Below, in pieces: positions 12,315-26,800 of a stretch of 64,000 bases of DNA (the first letter of the stretch is position 1; every line of letters starts with the position of its first letter). The notes beneath the pieces are model-generated. The model did no database searches, had not been told where the DNA came from, and was given only the letters and a program-made list of their open reading frames with translations. The DNA comes from Latrodectus hesperus (Eukaryota; Arthropoda; Arachnida; Araneae; Theridiidae): contig CM075862.1 of NCBI GenBank assembly GCA_037975125.1, forward strand, positions 45,906,277-45,970,276. Reading direction: 5' to 3'. The position numbers and the translations under genes are program-made.

Positions 12315-13620
12315 AATTTTTTTTCGAAAAAATACTTGGATTATGTATCTACATTGTTCATAGAAAATGAAATCAATATTTCAATCTTAAGAAAAAAATC
12401 AATGTTTAAAATAATAAGGTTTAGATTGTTTATATTAATTCATATTCTTTAAAACTAATCCTATCTATTATTATTGTTAATAAAATTAAACTTTTTTAAG
12501 TATTTTTAATAAATAACTAAGAAAATTTAGAAAATAAATATCATTTATTTTTATTGCTCCTTGCTTTTAACATGTTATTTAATCTAACTTACATAATTAC
12601 TTTGAAATCATTAATTTCATAAATGTAAAATATGTTGCATTATATATGTTCCCTTGAAATGAGAATTAATTTAGAATGTTAATAGAAAGCATTAAAATGA
12701 AATAAAATGTTATAAGATATCCTTTTATAATCAACTTTTAGTCAGTAACGAAATTGAAAAAATACTTATGAAAAGTATGATGTCGACTGGGGCAAAAAGT
12801 AAACAATATGTATTTAATAAAGATCCTAAAATAAAAGGTATAACAAGTGTTTGAAATAGCGACTACGATGGCCATTGTGAAGAGTAATATAGCAGAATTG
12901 TGATTATTAGTAGCGCTTAAAGTTACCTTCCTCAGTGACGATTGATCTGTGGAGTTTGATCTTCTGCATCAGTACAGAAAGCGTTTTAATACTATTGACT
13001 TTGGCTAGTAAAAAGTTAAAACCATTGATTCCCGAAGAGCATGGAGGCCAATGTGCTTTGTTACCCAATATCCAGTAATCCTATTGCCTACCAGAGCATG
13101 TGCTAAGGATGAAGTATTTTAATGATTCAAGCAGAAAATAAGCTCACAACAAAATATCTATAAGGGTCCTTACTTATATATTAACATTAAATTATCTTAC
13201 TTCTAACATGAAAGCTATACGTAGATTATTTCATGTATTTATATGGTAATGTGTGAGAGCTTCTCATATGTTTTCATGCTTGATAAGTTGGATAACGGCA
13301 CAGGCTATGAATAGAGATTAATAAATTCAAGTATTTCATCAAATATTCTACTTGACATACCTTAAATAGAAATTATTTTGCAGAAATTCACTATCTTGAA
13401 TCAATTTAGTAAGGACGTAAAACGAGGTTAAATACATTAAGATCAATGAAATGTTTTTTGGTTTCTTCAAAAGCTTAGTTGAGCACAGGAGAACTGAATG
13501 TTTTCTCTAATCACTAAAATAATAATTGTCTATTTACAGAGTAAGTGAGTAAGATAAGATTACAGAGTAATTTACTTACCAGAGCAATTGCCATCAGAAG
13601 TTCAAAAGTTGGAATATATT
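12315..13620. other. Unclassified, no gene recognised
   Basis: Mostly AT-rich. The stretch 12850-13110 is somewhat GC-richer and may be an old repeat, but no frame on either strand gives a convincing family match. Confidence 0.45.
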
Positions 13621-13624
13621 AATT

Positions 13625-14075
13625 ATTAATTGAAGGTATCGAGGGAGATGACTTTAATATTCAAGTTGAGAAGCAGATAGGAGATCATCAGCTAGTGAAG
13701 TGGTTGGAGCTTCAGCTTGAGTGTGAATACAAGAAAATTCTCACTGTCAAGCGTATGTACAACTTGGCTGCCCGGAAACGGATAATGGCTGTGAAACAGC
13801 TTACTCTGACTGAGATGTTCAGCAAGCTATATGACTTTCATTTACAGTACTGTACATACATACCATAGTAATGTATAGTATTTGTAAGTATTTTAACATG
13901 TGAAAGTGTTGCTTTTTCATTCAGTAGACTAAAATTAGTTTTTCTTCAAAAGTATGCAGTTTTTTCTCCCATTTTAATGTACTTTAAATAGTTAAAATAG
14001 ACTTTTTTTCGAAAAAATCCATCTATCCGAATGTTATCCGGTCCCAATTATATCGAATAACTACAGTTCTACTAT
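13625..14075 (+). mobile_element. Tigger/pogo-like DNA transposon, 3' end, copy 2
   Basis: This is the better preserved relative of 3365-3900. A plus-strand frame reads LAARKRIMAVKQLTLTEMFSK, with a short gap in what I can assign upstream. This is the usual C-terminal tail of Tigger-type transposases (basic ARKR followed by a short hydrophobic/FSK end). It is followed by a 3' non-coding part ending in ATCCATCTATCCGAATGTTATCCGG-like sequence, the typical ATCCGAA-rich terminus. The catalytic domain is missing, so this is a truncated relic. Confidence 0.55.
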
Positions 14076-14799
14076 AATATTTAATGTATATTTTCCAAAA
14101 AATCTCACACAAACTTTAATTTAAGACAAAAATAGTTAAATCAGATATTTTTTTTGTTTTTGTCTAATAAATTATATTCTAATAATTACATTTTCATTTT
14201 TTTACTTTATTCATGAAGGTTTTTTGTACTTTATTTTCCATTTATGCTTTTCCCTCTCTCTCTCTCGCTCACTTTTAAAACTTTTATCAACATTTGATTT
14301 TTATTTCATGCACTATCTGACTATATATATACCATAGTTCCGCAAAAAAGTTTATAACATGACTTGTTTAATTTCTTTTAACATAACACCCGTACAATTA
14401 TGGAAATTCTTATTTTCATATGTTGCTGGTAACGTATGCAACACACAATTACGAATTATAAGAAAAAATTATTTTCAGAGAAAATTCAGTATCAGAAATA
14501 AAATATCACCTGACTATAATAACTCAGGCAAATAAAGGGAATGATTACACCTTCATTATTCAACAGACTACAGATGGTATTTATATGAATTATTTGTTGA
14601 TTTCCTTCAAAGAGTTAATGAATACTAATAGTTCGATGGCAAGAAATATTTCATTATTAGAATTAAATTTTAATTTAAAAAAATCGCGTGCGTTTTCTAT
14701 ATTTTTTTATTAATATCATTAAATTTTTATATTTTGTGTTTGATTATGTGTATTAAAAATACATACATCCCACGAAATTGTTACTGATAAATGCCTCAT
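14076..14799. other. AT-rich, no feature seen
   Basis: Contains a short CT-rich run at about 14250-14270; nothing else is recognised. Confidence 0.5.
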
Positions 14800-15010
14800 A
14801 ATGTTGTTGTTGTCGTGTCCATAAAGGTGCAAAGTGCAAATGAATTTTATATTCCTCTAAAATTCCTGGTGATAAGGTCTACCAGTTCTGGTGGCCGGAG
14901 GCCATGGAGGATCTCGATTGGTGGCAATGGCACCCCCTCTTCATTGAATAGGGAACTTCTCTACAATAGCTCGGCTACGTACTGGACTTTTTAAGCGCAT
15001 GAAAAGGCCG
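14800..15010 (-). repeat. Retroposon-like fragment with CAA tail
   Basis: A GC-richer block bounded on its left by GTTGTTGTTGTCGTG. Read on the minus strand it therefore ends in CACGACAACAACAAC, like the tails of the SINEs and LINE elsewhere in the window. A minus-strand frame is open for about 60 codons but resembles no known domain. It is probably a 5'-truncated retroposon. Confidence 0.45.
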
Positions 15011-16004
15011 TACAATGAAATATATTTTTGCATTTTGAACAAAACGTGAATGAACAAAAAATTTATATTAATATTTTTACTAATTTTCCTTGAAAAATAT
15101 TAATAAAAAATATGTTTTAGGTTATATGTTTTTCAAATTTTCTGTGTTATGAAAAACTCAGCTGAAAGATGCACTCGCTAATTCAATATTTCAAAATCAA
15201 AGTTTTAATTACATTTCTTAAAAAATATATTCCTTACCGTCAATGACATTTCTCTTAAGAATAACTTCTGAGGCTTTTTCTACAGTTTCTCCCATTAGTG
15301 AGCAAAATACTTCTAATGAATGATTTTTGCCCGAAGTAATGTCATTCCTTTCTTCATTTAAAATGTATTCTGATTTTATATTGGACGATGTGGATGACTC
15401 AATCAGTCTTTAGAATTTCACTGATTTTTTTATATGTTCATTGAATATTTTTTTGTAAATATGAAAAGTAAAATATAATTCTGTTTGTTAACTCTTGCAA
15501 AATAATGGTTAAAATCCTTGAATGTAATAGCATAAATTTATACCATTTTTAAATATGTTCATAAATGAATTATTACTGTGTTTCATGGAAGCCTACACTT
15601 GGTGAAGCAATATAAGATTATTTTACCTATCCACATATTTGAATTTTCTGTACTTCGGAATCTGGTAAATTTATTTCTGATGGAAGAATATTCCTATTTG
15701 GTAAATATAGATTAGAACAATGTTAAACTTATAACTAATCTTGTTTTTTTTTAATATTCGCTACCATAAAAATTTATATATCCATTAACAGAATGTACTG
15801 TCCACTAATTTTAAAATTGCAGCACAAAATTTAAGAACCACACCTTAAATATAGTAATATTGCTTCCCTATCATACCTCAAAAACCTCTTCATTAAATCT
15901 CCGTAGGTTTAATAAAAATAAACCATATTAGTTATCATTGTCTATCGTTCCAGAACACCCCCGGCGTACTACTAGGCAGTGCCATGCTGAAACTCCAAAG
16001 CGTC
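15011..16004. other. AT-rich, no feature seen
   Basis: No gene or clear repeat. The last 60 bp before the AT tract are GC-richer and unassigned. Confidence 0.5.
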
Positions 16005-16310
<306 letters not shown>

Positions 16311-16544
16311 GTGACATTATAAATACAGAAAATATGAAAGTGTTTCTCTTAAATGAGGGAACTTTGTATAATGTAATTAATTTCATAAGCCACTAAATAT
16401 CTCGTTTAATTAACTATGGCTTAACCTTATAAATTCTCGCATTATTTCCCACTAAAGTGTCTTAAAATCTATAAATGCATTTCTGTAATTATTTTATTTT
16501 CGTTCTTGCTAATTTCAATTTGCCTTTACTTAGTATTAATTGCA

Positions 16545-17030
16545 GCTTTTTCTATTTATTTACCTGTGAGAGCGCTCTGGCCACTTCCAGTTGAAATGCT
16601 CGCATCCATCTTTTAAATTTGCCAGTCGGCTAATCATAAATTGCTCCGCGTAAGGTTTCTTAATGAAATGTTGCCGTGCTATCCTCCTTTGGCTGGAATT
16701 GATTAAGACGTTACTTCACAACAAAAGCCACTTTTCGTCTCTCCCAGGTCTTTACGACCCATTATAATCTTCCTCCTCACAATTTGCTCCAGTATCGACG
16801 GAGTACCCACGCCCCAGAATAAATGGGAGGACTCTGTCGACTCCTGAAGCTTATAACTGAGATTCCCTGTTAATTACTTAGGAGCATTAGTGCGTGGAAA
16901 ATTTTGGAAGTTATTGGCTCGGCAAAGGTGATGAAAGAAAATGGAGAGAATATTAATGGAAAGAACGAGACAACCGGTTGAAAGGATTCAATATGAGAGG
17001 TCTCCGAGCTAAGATCGTTAAGTATGCACC
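16545..17030. promoter_or_regulatory. GC-richer non-coding island, candidate cis-regulatory element
   Basis: About 485 bp with clearly more balanced base composition and high complexity, in contrast to AT-rich flanks. No frame is open on either strand, no repeat partner occurs in the window, and no transposon domain is seen. It contains several homeodomain-type cores (CTAATCATAAATT, AATTGATTAAG, GTTAATTAC) amid GC-richer sequence. This is the profile of an enhancer or conserved non-coding element, but a host-unrelated relic cannot be excluded. Confidence 0.3.
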
Positions 17031-19557
17031 ATTTTTTTTATTTTCTTTTAAATTTATTATATTTATTAATTAATGAAATTAATTATAAGTTTAACAGATA
17101 AACAGTTTTCGCAAATTCAGGCACAAATGATGGATTTTAATTTGCAATTGGAAAATTATGAGATATTAACTAGATTTTATGGAAAAATAAGCTTGAAATT
17201 AAATTTGATTCATTTTTGTGGAATAATTAATAAAATCATAATTTTTCCAGTTAATATCATATAAAATAAATGGTACTCTATTTTCATTTTTAAAACAATT
17301 GTAATTTCGTAATTCTGTAATTTTTTTCACTGTTAATTTTTATGAAAATATGTGTTTTTATTTTTCAATAAATTAAAACGTTTGCTTGGATTAAGTACTC
17401 CAATTTCTTTATTGTATTCTTGATTGAAATAATTTACCATTCAAATTTTTAGCTTTTGTGATGAATTTTAATTTTTTTAATATCATGTTTAAATTTGAGA
17501 TACAAAAATTTTAACATAAGTTTATCAATGCATATTGATATGGAAAAACATAGAATAGCGTTTATTATCTTGTTTAAATTTGAGATGAAGAAACTTTAAT
17601 ATAAATTTATTAATGATTCTTATCATGATATGAAATGTATAAATTAGCGGTAGCTTGATATAAAGTTATTATTCCAGTACCTATAAGTTTGTGAATTATT
17701 CAAAATCATTTAATATGACATAGAACAATTAAAAGATGATATTTCTCACATACATATTGAATATAGTCATTTAAAATAATACATCCATTCACGTATTATT
17801 AGGTTATACTTGGATGCTTGTGTAGGCAGAAATACAAGCAACAGGTAGAAAATGCTATAAAAATAAGCATGACCTCTTATTTGCTCTTTTATATTCACAC
17901 AAATCAAACTTAGTATATTTTATGATTATAGTAGTTTTATTGTTTTGTATTTCCTAATGCAAAAAAAAACTGTATTCAAAATATGAAGAAAATTTACAAC
18001 TGAAATATTTTCATTAAGTTTTATCAGAGGAAGGAATTTTAATCTTAACTAATATCTACATAATTTTTAATCAGTTTGTCAAAATTGTTAAAAAGTAAAT
18101 GAATTATAGCATTATGTTTTCTATTCTAATTTGACCAGAATTTTGGCAAATAACAAAGATATTATAAGGAATTGTATTTAGATAAGAAATTTCAGTTTGG
18201 AAAAAATTATATTGAATAAAAATAATTATTTTAAGTATTTGAGGTTTTATATAAATATTATTTAATTGTTTTATATGCTTAGCTATACAAAAAAATGTAG
18301 GTATTTATAAAATTTTCTATTTTAAGTGTTATGCACCGTTTATTGACATTTTATTAATTACTTGGTTTCAAAAGTTAGGCAACAAATTGTAAAAATCAAG
18401 GATCTCTTAGGTAAATAATTGAAAATTCTGCAAATTTGGATATAATGGGGATGCATTATAAAACTGTGTCGAAAGAATTATGAAAAAAACAATGGCAATT
18501 TAGGAAAATACGATACATATTAAAATTAGTTCTTTCGGTGAAGTCATAATTCAAATATTAAACACATTTTTCCAATGATCCAAAATGTTAAAAAGAAAAA
18601 GCGAAATGGTCTTCAAAATTTCATTCTAGAGCTACATGAAAATACGTCAATGAGAGAATTTTTTTTTTGTAAGATGACGGAATATTAACCGCTGTGTGAT
18701 ATGTTGTGTGGGAAGACTTTTGACTGATGGTTAAATGTTTGAGAGCCAATGGAAAATAACTCTAGAATTAATGCTTTTGTAGATGACTGATAGTTTTGCG
18801 TAAGGAGCTTATAGATTATAGAGCTCAGCCAGCTCTAAAACAGTAGTATAAGCTACTGTGAATCACAGAAACTGTATAGAATGGCCTGTTTGAATGGTGA
18901 TAAATATTATGTCTTCCATTTGCTAAAAAGTGATTTTGACCTCTTGCTGCTAAAAAGTGATTTTGAACTGAGCATATGTAGTGTATTTGTAGAAAGAACA
19001 GTATCCGAAGACAATCATTAAGCAGTTATGTTTCCATACTGAACATTATCATAACTTTCAACAATAGCTGTTTGATTAAGTTCTTTGACCGATTTTTAAT
19101 GGTTATTTTTTAAATTGAAGGAAAATTATATTAAGTTGCTTAGTACAAATTTCACTGTCAGCTTGTACATCTTACCATCTTAAGACAATCTACGCCATTT
19201 TCAAAAGATATGTAGTTAGATACTGAATTTTCTTTAAATTTAAGTCAGCTTATAACTGAATTTGATAGTAATGTTCATCGTAAATTCTGCAGTTTATGAG
19301 ATCCTGAAAAGCAAGTAACATTGTCATGAGGTCTATGTTGCTCTTTATGGCAATTATGCTTGCTATTGAGCAATGTTTTCCATTTGTACATTTAAAGTTA
19401 GAATAATATATTTCTTTCCCAATCGTAAAATTTGAATGTAGAAAAAGTCCAATTCTAATTGAAATTTTACATAATAATTTCTATTAATTTTGTAAGTAGT
19501 TTAATTTGGACACATTTCCTTCAATTTCATTAAAAAAAAATTGCGTTATTAAAAATA
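17031..19557. other. AT-rich, only small duplications
   Basis: A ~70-bp segment at 17481-17550 recurs at 17566-17636 (TTGTTTAAATTTGAGAT core). A short tandem repeat TGCTAAAAAGTGATTTTGA lies at 18921-18967. No gene is recognised; the 17073-17264 frame is not supported. Confidence 0.5.
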
Positions 19558-20855
19558 CAGAGGGTATTAACACATTTTAGACAATTTTGGGGCGGTTTAA
19601 TTAATGTTTAAAATGTAAAAACTATTTTTTTAAATGTTCAATCTGATAGCTTTTTTTCTGGACTATAAGTCTGCATCGTGATTTCCGTGATATAAGAGCT
19701 TTTCGTAAAATTTCCAGTGTTATTGCTTTCCATTCTTCTTCCACTACTTTCCAGAGTCCATCCATCGTGGTAGTTTTGCGTTTAGAAAGAGCTCTTTTTA
19801 ACAGACCAAAGGCACAATAGTCCATAAGTAAAACGTCAGGGGACTTCACAGGAATATATTGAAAATGTATATATGCAATACCTGTATTAGTCTTCATTTT
19901 TTCAAGAAATGCAGTGGTAGTTTTCGAAGTATGATTTGTAGCTTTGTCTTGTTGAAGTTTCACTCTTTGAAAATCTTTGGAATAAAGAAGTGGAATTTCT
20001 TCTGCGAATATTGGACGTAAAACCTTCTCCTGATAGTGCAATGAATTGATTTTAACATTTTTTCTACTCTTTTTATTTTTAATTTCCCATTGTAGAAGAA
20101 ACCAGCGACTATCATAAACCCCTTACTGAAACTTTCTTTACATTAACGGAACCAGGTTTATACATTTTTTTCTCCTCGTTTCCTATAGTAAATAGACCTT
20201 TTTTGTGCAGTCATTTAGGTAAACCCATGCTTCATCAAGGGTCACAATGTATTTCCATTTATTTCCTGCCAAATGGTTTTCATACAGGATTCTACAAAAT
20301 GTTTTCCGTTCAGCCACATGTCTACGCAAAAGCTGGTGAACATTTTGTTTTTTAGCTTTTTCAAGCTGTAAATCTTGATTTATTATTTTATTTATTGTTG
20401 CTACAGATGTATCTAAATACTTTGCAATTGATTTCTGTGTTGGTGGATTTTCTCTTGTTACCAGCGATTTCACTTTAGAACCATTTGAAACAGTACGTAC
20501 TTTTTTCGGATATACGTTTGGAGTTATCTTTCCATGTAGAAATAATGATTGACAGTTTTTACCTGTCCGATTAACAATGTTGCTTATTTTGCACTTAGAA
20601 ATTTTAATACCATGCATTTCATAACGTTTTTGAATCCTGGAAGAAGAATATTTCTCTTCGGAAAGCGCAAAAACATATCCCTCAATCCACAGCTTGTTTA
20701 CATGCTACATTTTGAAAGAAGAATAAATTTAAAAGTAGCAGACGATATTTCTCATTTCAAATAATAAGCTGTTGCCAAAAATTTTTATTTCAAAACATTT
20801 ACTTTTTTTAAATTCTTAATCGAAATCGTTCTAAAAATGTCTTAATACCCCTCTG
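19558..20855 (-). mobile_element. Mariner-like transposon (DD41D type), decayed full length
   Basis: Terminal inverted repeats begin CAGAGGG(G)TATTAA-ACATTTT-AGA at 19558 and, inverted, at 20855. A TA dinucleotide precedes the left end; the right flank now reads AA, so the TA target duplication is partly lost. Between them, on the minus strand, lies a transposase broken by frameshifts. Length (1,298 bp) and architecture fit a complete but inactive member of the Tc1/mariner superfamily. Confidence 0.8.
19622..20705 (-). pseudogene. Mariner-like transposase pseudogene
   Basis: On the minus strand one frame (to about 20183) carries a helix-turn-helix-like segment (TQKSIAKYLDTSVATINKII) and the first catalytic aspartate in VTLDEAWVYL. 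The middle part (about 20042-20182) continues in another frame with KRGEKNVYKPGSVNVKK and FMIVAGFFYNGKLKIKRVEK. The last part (19622-20041) holds the second aspartate in QQDKATNHTSK and the third in SPDVLLMDYCAFG. There are 41 residues between the second and third aspartates, which gives a DD41D triad. In living relatives this enzyme cuts and pastes the element at TA sites in the nucleus. At least two frameshifts make this copy inactive. Confidence 0.8.
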
Positions 20856-23800
20856 AATTTTTTACATATTTCTATGCTTTTAGAAATGAGTGAATTAAAG
20901 AATTGAAAATTGAATTTTAGATTAAAAAAACTTAAGAAAAAACTTTGGAAAAAAAGAAGTTACGTGAATAACTTAATTAAAAAAGAATAACAAGTTATTA
21001 AAAAAATTCGAAAGAATGTAAGAGATTGTCCTACATGCTGGTAAATATTTTAGTATGTCAATCATTTTTTCGTATAATTATTAATTTGTAAAAATTAATG
21101 TTTAAATGTAAAACTTAATTAAAGGATTCAGATATAGAATTATAAATGCAACAAAATAACAAGAAATAATCAAATTTTCGGTAAATAGAATAAATTATCA
21201 AACATATATTCTATTTATTTCCTTTATTTCATGAAACACCTCTTTAATAGATCAGATAAAATAACTAAAGCAGTTCATGTTTTTTCATTTTATATTTTGT
21301 TTAAAAATACCACTAGGTAATGTAACACTTTTTTTATGATCCAAATTCTAAAATTGCCAAATTCATTCAATTGATCAGACAAAGATCTCATATAAGATGT
21401 TTCACAAATAATGGCGCATATGTGTTTTTTTTCAGAAAGAAAAGAAAGACTTTGCTTTTACTCCGAACAATGAGATTTCTTAATTATTTACCAGATCCAA
21501 TTGTACTAAGTATCATTAGATATTAAAATAAACTTTTAATTTACAGAAATGAAGCCTATTATTTAAGATACAATTTTGCCAAGATCTTAATATATCAGTT
21601 TAGTTTCACATGTACCTTTGCACAAAATATGTTAAAATACAATGTTAATTAGTACTGTTTTATACTTGAATAAAATTAGAATAACATATTATTATGACTA
21701 TTGGAAATCTTACTTGAAAATTCTTGTGTATTTTTTCAGAATGTTTAAAATCTTTACTACTTTTTGAGTGTTGAAATTTATTATGAAAACAAAATATTGA
21801 AGCATTGAATGTTGTATGTGTAATTAAATGTTCCAATTTCTTTCTTTGAAGATCTCTAATTGTAGTAACACTCTTAAAAAATCAAGTGATTTTTAGTATT
21901 TGAAGAGTGTCAGATTTCCCTAATTATGGTTATTTACGATGTAAAGTAAATCATTTTTGATATTTAATTGAATGAAAAAGATTTTATTCTGAATAGTTTA
22001 AATTCATTGAAATACTTTTTAAGAGTTAGTTTTAATACTATCAGATCAATTGTTTCAAGTAGTAAGAAACAAATTCCCTCCATTTAACTGGAATTTTACT
22101 TAATATTTTTAAAAGGGTCTGTATTAAAACAGGTATTCACTTTTACAATGTGTCACTATAAAATCCTTTAAATTATTCGAAGCATTGAGTGTTCTTTAAA
22201 ACGTTTTCTAAAAATATATTATTTGTAATTTAATTCATATTCTTTATTTTAATTAAACATATTTTATGTTAAAATTAAATTTAGGTCTTTAAAATGTTTA
22301 AAAGTAAATTAGAAACAGTTTAATAATTTTAAAATTTCATAATAATAAATTATTGAATTATTATCAAATGTAATATTCTTGATGAACGTTAGAAGATCTG
22401 CAAAATATTTACATTACGGTTAATTCGATTGATTTAATCATAATTTCTGTCTTTATAATGATTTGTTAGGTTTAAATATTGATATTTTTCCTAATTTTCT
22501 AATATTAAAAGCTCCTATGTTATTTTTTTATTTCAAATGATTCTACATCAGTTTGATACACAAATGAATAATAGATTATATTGAAAGAGCATGCATATAA
22601 AATTTAAAATTATAATAATTAATAAAATGTCATTGAGATAATACAATTTTTGATGAAATATTGATAATAATAATCTTTTATTCTTCAACAGATAAATAAT
22701 GATAGTTATAAAAAGTAAATGATTTTAATGATCAGAATTTTCGATTCTTTCACTTTTGTAAAAATATCTTTTGATTTCTTAATGTTAAATGAAAACTAGT
22801 TTATTAATAAATAGATTTTTATGCCAGAAAAATAGAATTTATTTAAATAAATTCTGTCAATGATCATTTTCAAAACTTTATCAAATCCTATCAGTATTTT
22901 GGAGCAGAAATTGGCTTTGATGCAAAACAAATGTAAGAAGCCAGAATTGTCCCTCAAAAATCAACAAAATTATTCATTTGGCATTACTCACATCAGTAAT
23001 CTACCATAATAAAAAAATTCAGTAAATATATTACTTAATCTATTATTGTATAATTGGATGCATATTTTATTGATATTTCATTACTAATTCGTGCTTTCAT
23101 TTTCATCATGTTTATTTTATTAACTGTAGAGGTGTTTCAATATCAATAAAAAATTATTCATCTAAATTTTCTTAAGATATTAATTTGTTTGGTTCAACCG
23201 TACATTTTTTAGTAAAATATAATGTTAAATTTTAACTCAAGGTAGAAACTATATTATATAATTTTAGATTTACTATATATAAATTTTTGTATTCAAATTT
23301 ATAAATATTTTCAAAGTCAAGTATAATACACATTTTAAAACGAATTTTTATTCGTAGGAATTTAGTTTATTTGAAAACTGTATAATATGCTCATCAAATG
23401 AAATGCATTTTAGCATGCGTGATGTGCATATTTACTCTGGGTTATTTCTTAAGCATAAATATAAATTTAAAGAATTAAAATGTTTTATTAAAGTGTTAAA
23501 TGCATAAATTTTGCAATTGTAATTCAATATCTCGCTTTCATAATTATCTAATCAAATAAAAATAATAAATCCTGTGAAAATAAATAATGTCTTTGGTTAA
23601 TCACTAAAAAAAATATAGAGAAATATTTCAGGATAATTATACCAAATTCTCTAAAACATCATATACATTTGGAAATAGGAAAATAAGCAATCTCAAAATA
23701 CTTTTTTACTCTAATATCACAAACTGAGATTTTTCAGAGCTCCTGTTAACAATAAGATCACAGATAATGCTACTCAGGGTAAAGTTATTAAAGGAGCAAC

Positions 23801-26800
23801 TCATCTTTCCAGTTACTTTTTTATAAAGGAAACTTTATATTATCAAGTTAACTGAAAATCTTAGCATTGACGATTGTTCATGGCTCAATCTATTGGCGAA
23901 GAGATAGAGTCAAATAATTCAACATTATTTCTCGGCATTCTTTATATGAATCACGACTAAAAATAAGTGGTTTTGAAGATGAATTTACACTATAATCTTG
24001 AGAAAAAAACTGATTGCCAAATGTGCGAAGAGTAAAAAGTACAAAAAATATAAGATTTCTGATCCTCTGGTATTTTAAAACACGTGAATTAAATACAAAA
24101 AAGAAGCATAACTGTTAAAACTTTGTTCATATAATGCAAGTCAAATCATTTGTTTTTATTATATATATTTTAAAAAAGAAATATTTGGCTGATAAAGATC
24201 CAAGCAAAGCTGTTAAAGATAAGGAATGTTTTTTGTGACTTAAAAGGAAACATTGTGAATACCGAAATAAATTTTCCAAATTTAGATACTAAATCAGAAT
24301 AATTTCTAGAATTTTCCATTAGTTTTTCGATTATTAATTTCATAATTTACATTATGTGGATTTGTATTTTTATCGCTTTTAATTTTGTCAGATTTTTTAC
24401 AGAACATATTCAGCTGTCTTTTAAAGTAAATTTTAATAAAGACATATTTTTATTGGTAACATAAAATATATCCAGTAAATCTTGGCCACGAAAAATATTG
24501 ATAAAAAAAGGCATTGTTTCAATAATTTTTAATCCATTGAATTTTGAAAAATTATTTTATTAATGACATAATAATCATGGGTACTTTGTGGTTGATTGAT
24601 GACCTTAAAGCGGTGTTCTCATTCTCAGAAGGTCGCTTTGTCTTCGAAGTGAAATAATGATTCGTGTCATACCCAATATTGGAAATCTTATTTAGTCCCT
24701 TTTGTCACGGCTTCTAAATTAATAAATATTTTATTTTTAAGAATATTATGAAGACTTCTCAACTGTTTCCATCTAACGTGTAGATCCCAACTCTTGCAAG
24801 TTTGTTGATAAACGTTCACACACGATGGTATATAATTTCTAAGAATACATGTTCACTACTAGTTCATATTATTGACTTTATGGTGCATTAAATGTGAAGG
24901 CAAGAATCAGCAACATTTGTCATTATTTTATACTAAAGATGTTTGGTCATTTTGAACAAAAACCTATAGTTTAAAACCATTATAAGACGTAAACATCCAC
25001 TGCTCTTCCCAATTAGAGATTTCTTATTGATCATAAATTATATTTATTTGTTGTAATAAATTATATTTATTTGATATAACACCTAGCTTAGCAAATTTTC
25101 ATGCAAAAAGTAAAAGCAATGTCCATTTCTTAATAATCAGCAATAAAATCTTAAAGAAGATTGATCTTATCAATGGGCCATGCTTAGATATCTTCAAACA
25201 TTTATAAAGACAAATTAAAATACTGACATGGATATCTTAAGCGTTTCGTGTATCAAAAGTTTTGAATTTTCTTACTATGGTTAAAAATACTTAAGAATTT
25301 TGACATAAACGATATATTCTTCAATCATAATATGTATAATCTCGAATTTTTTTTTAGATGTAGTCTCTGAAAATTTTAAAACCACCAGTTCATTCAAAAT
25401 ATTTTTATTTGAATTTTAAATCTCAATCGCATTATGATAGTCAAAAAAGGTTTTCCTATTTCTTACATTTCCTACTGTGCTCACGCTATGTATTTTTGAA
25501 AAATAACTATATACCTGATATGGACCAATATACATTACTTCTGTTTGAGATACCTATCATAAAACATCACTTAGAATAATTTATAACATAATCAATAAGT
25601 TATCAAATATATAGTTACCAAAATCTATCACATAACAGAAAAGAGTGTTAAATTACTCTTCCAGGATGGTCTTCAAATATAACTTCAATTGTACATTTAC
25701 AAACTCTTTTGAATACAATATTGAAAATTCGAATTTGTAAACTTAAGATCCGATTGCAAGTTTCTGTGATCAGATATGCTTCAGAAATGCACTGCAGATG
25801 AATGTCTTCATTACAATACATATTGCACCTTGCATTTACATTAGAGGCAGAATTAGCGAAGTGAAAGTTCTAGAATCAATCTTTTATTTACAAATATCTC
25901 AGTAAAATAGTGTTCTTTCAGTTCTAAATTTTAATCGTTTTCTAACAATGATGATATATGCACATAAAGGAAATTCTTGCAAAAAGGAAGTCTTACAAAT
26001 CCATTTAAATCTTTCAATGATAGCTTCTAACAGAGATTATTAGGTGAAATCGTATCAGAGAAATTAGATGAAATATCATGTGAATTGTTAATGCTATGAT
26101 GATATATTAAGCGCAGAAGGAATAGCATTATGGGTATCAATCATTGGATTGGGGAAATATATTTAAATGCTAGTGGTTTCTCGTCTATCCTCTTTTAAGA
26201 AAGAAATAGTATACAAAGGATTGAAGAAATGAGGAAAGAGACTTACTCTCTGATGGGCTCTGAACTGAATAATGTTTGCATTAAATTAGATGATTAGTTT
26301 ATATAATATAAAAGAGATTCAACGGGGAAATCACTGTTCTCATGCTCTTACTGCAGATTTTTCCTAGAGAAAGAAGGAAATTATATTTATTAGGTAGTTA
26401 AACAACACATTCCAATATTTATACATAGAAGGATATGTGTGTCCATTTGCCCTTTCCGAAAACTGATTCTTTTTTCACAACTCTTTTTCTCTGATCGACA
26501 GAGATTTTATTACTTCTCTCCAATCATGAAAAACCAAGAATTAGTTTCTCTAAGGTAATGTTAAATTGAAAATTTCTGGGCATAATACCTTAGGGATCTT
26601 AATCTTTTGTCCGTTTATTAATTAATCACAATTAATAACATGGCAACTAAATACCTCAATAAATTTATTGCTTATAAATAATATTTCTTATGATTTGATA
26701 TAACTAATTGATCCTTCAGTTTCTGATCTCAATAAAACATATTTTAGTAAGTGATCATAAATTTTATTAGGTTTCTCTGGGAAATAACAGAAATAATTTT

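Noticed and set aside
12850..13110. Possible transposase remnant on the minus strand
   Set aside because: GC-richer, but no frame produced a recognisable motif.
18400..19060. Possible decayed transposase on the plus strand
   Set aside because: Fragments with many stops; no catalytic or helix-turn-helix motif could be aligned convincingly.
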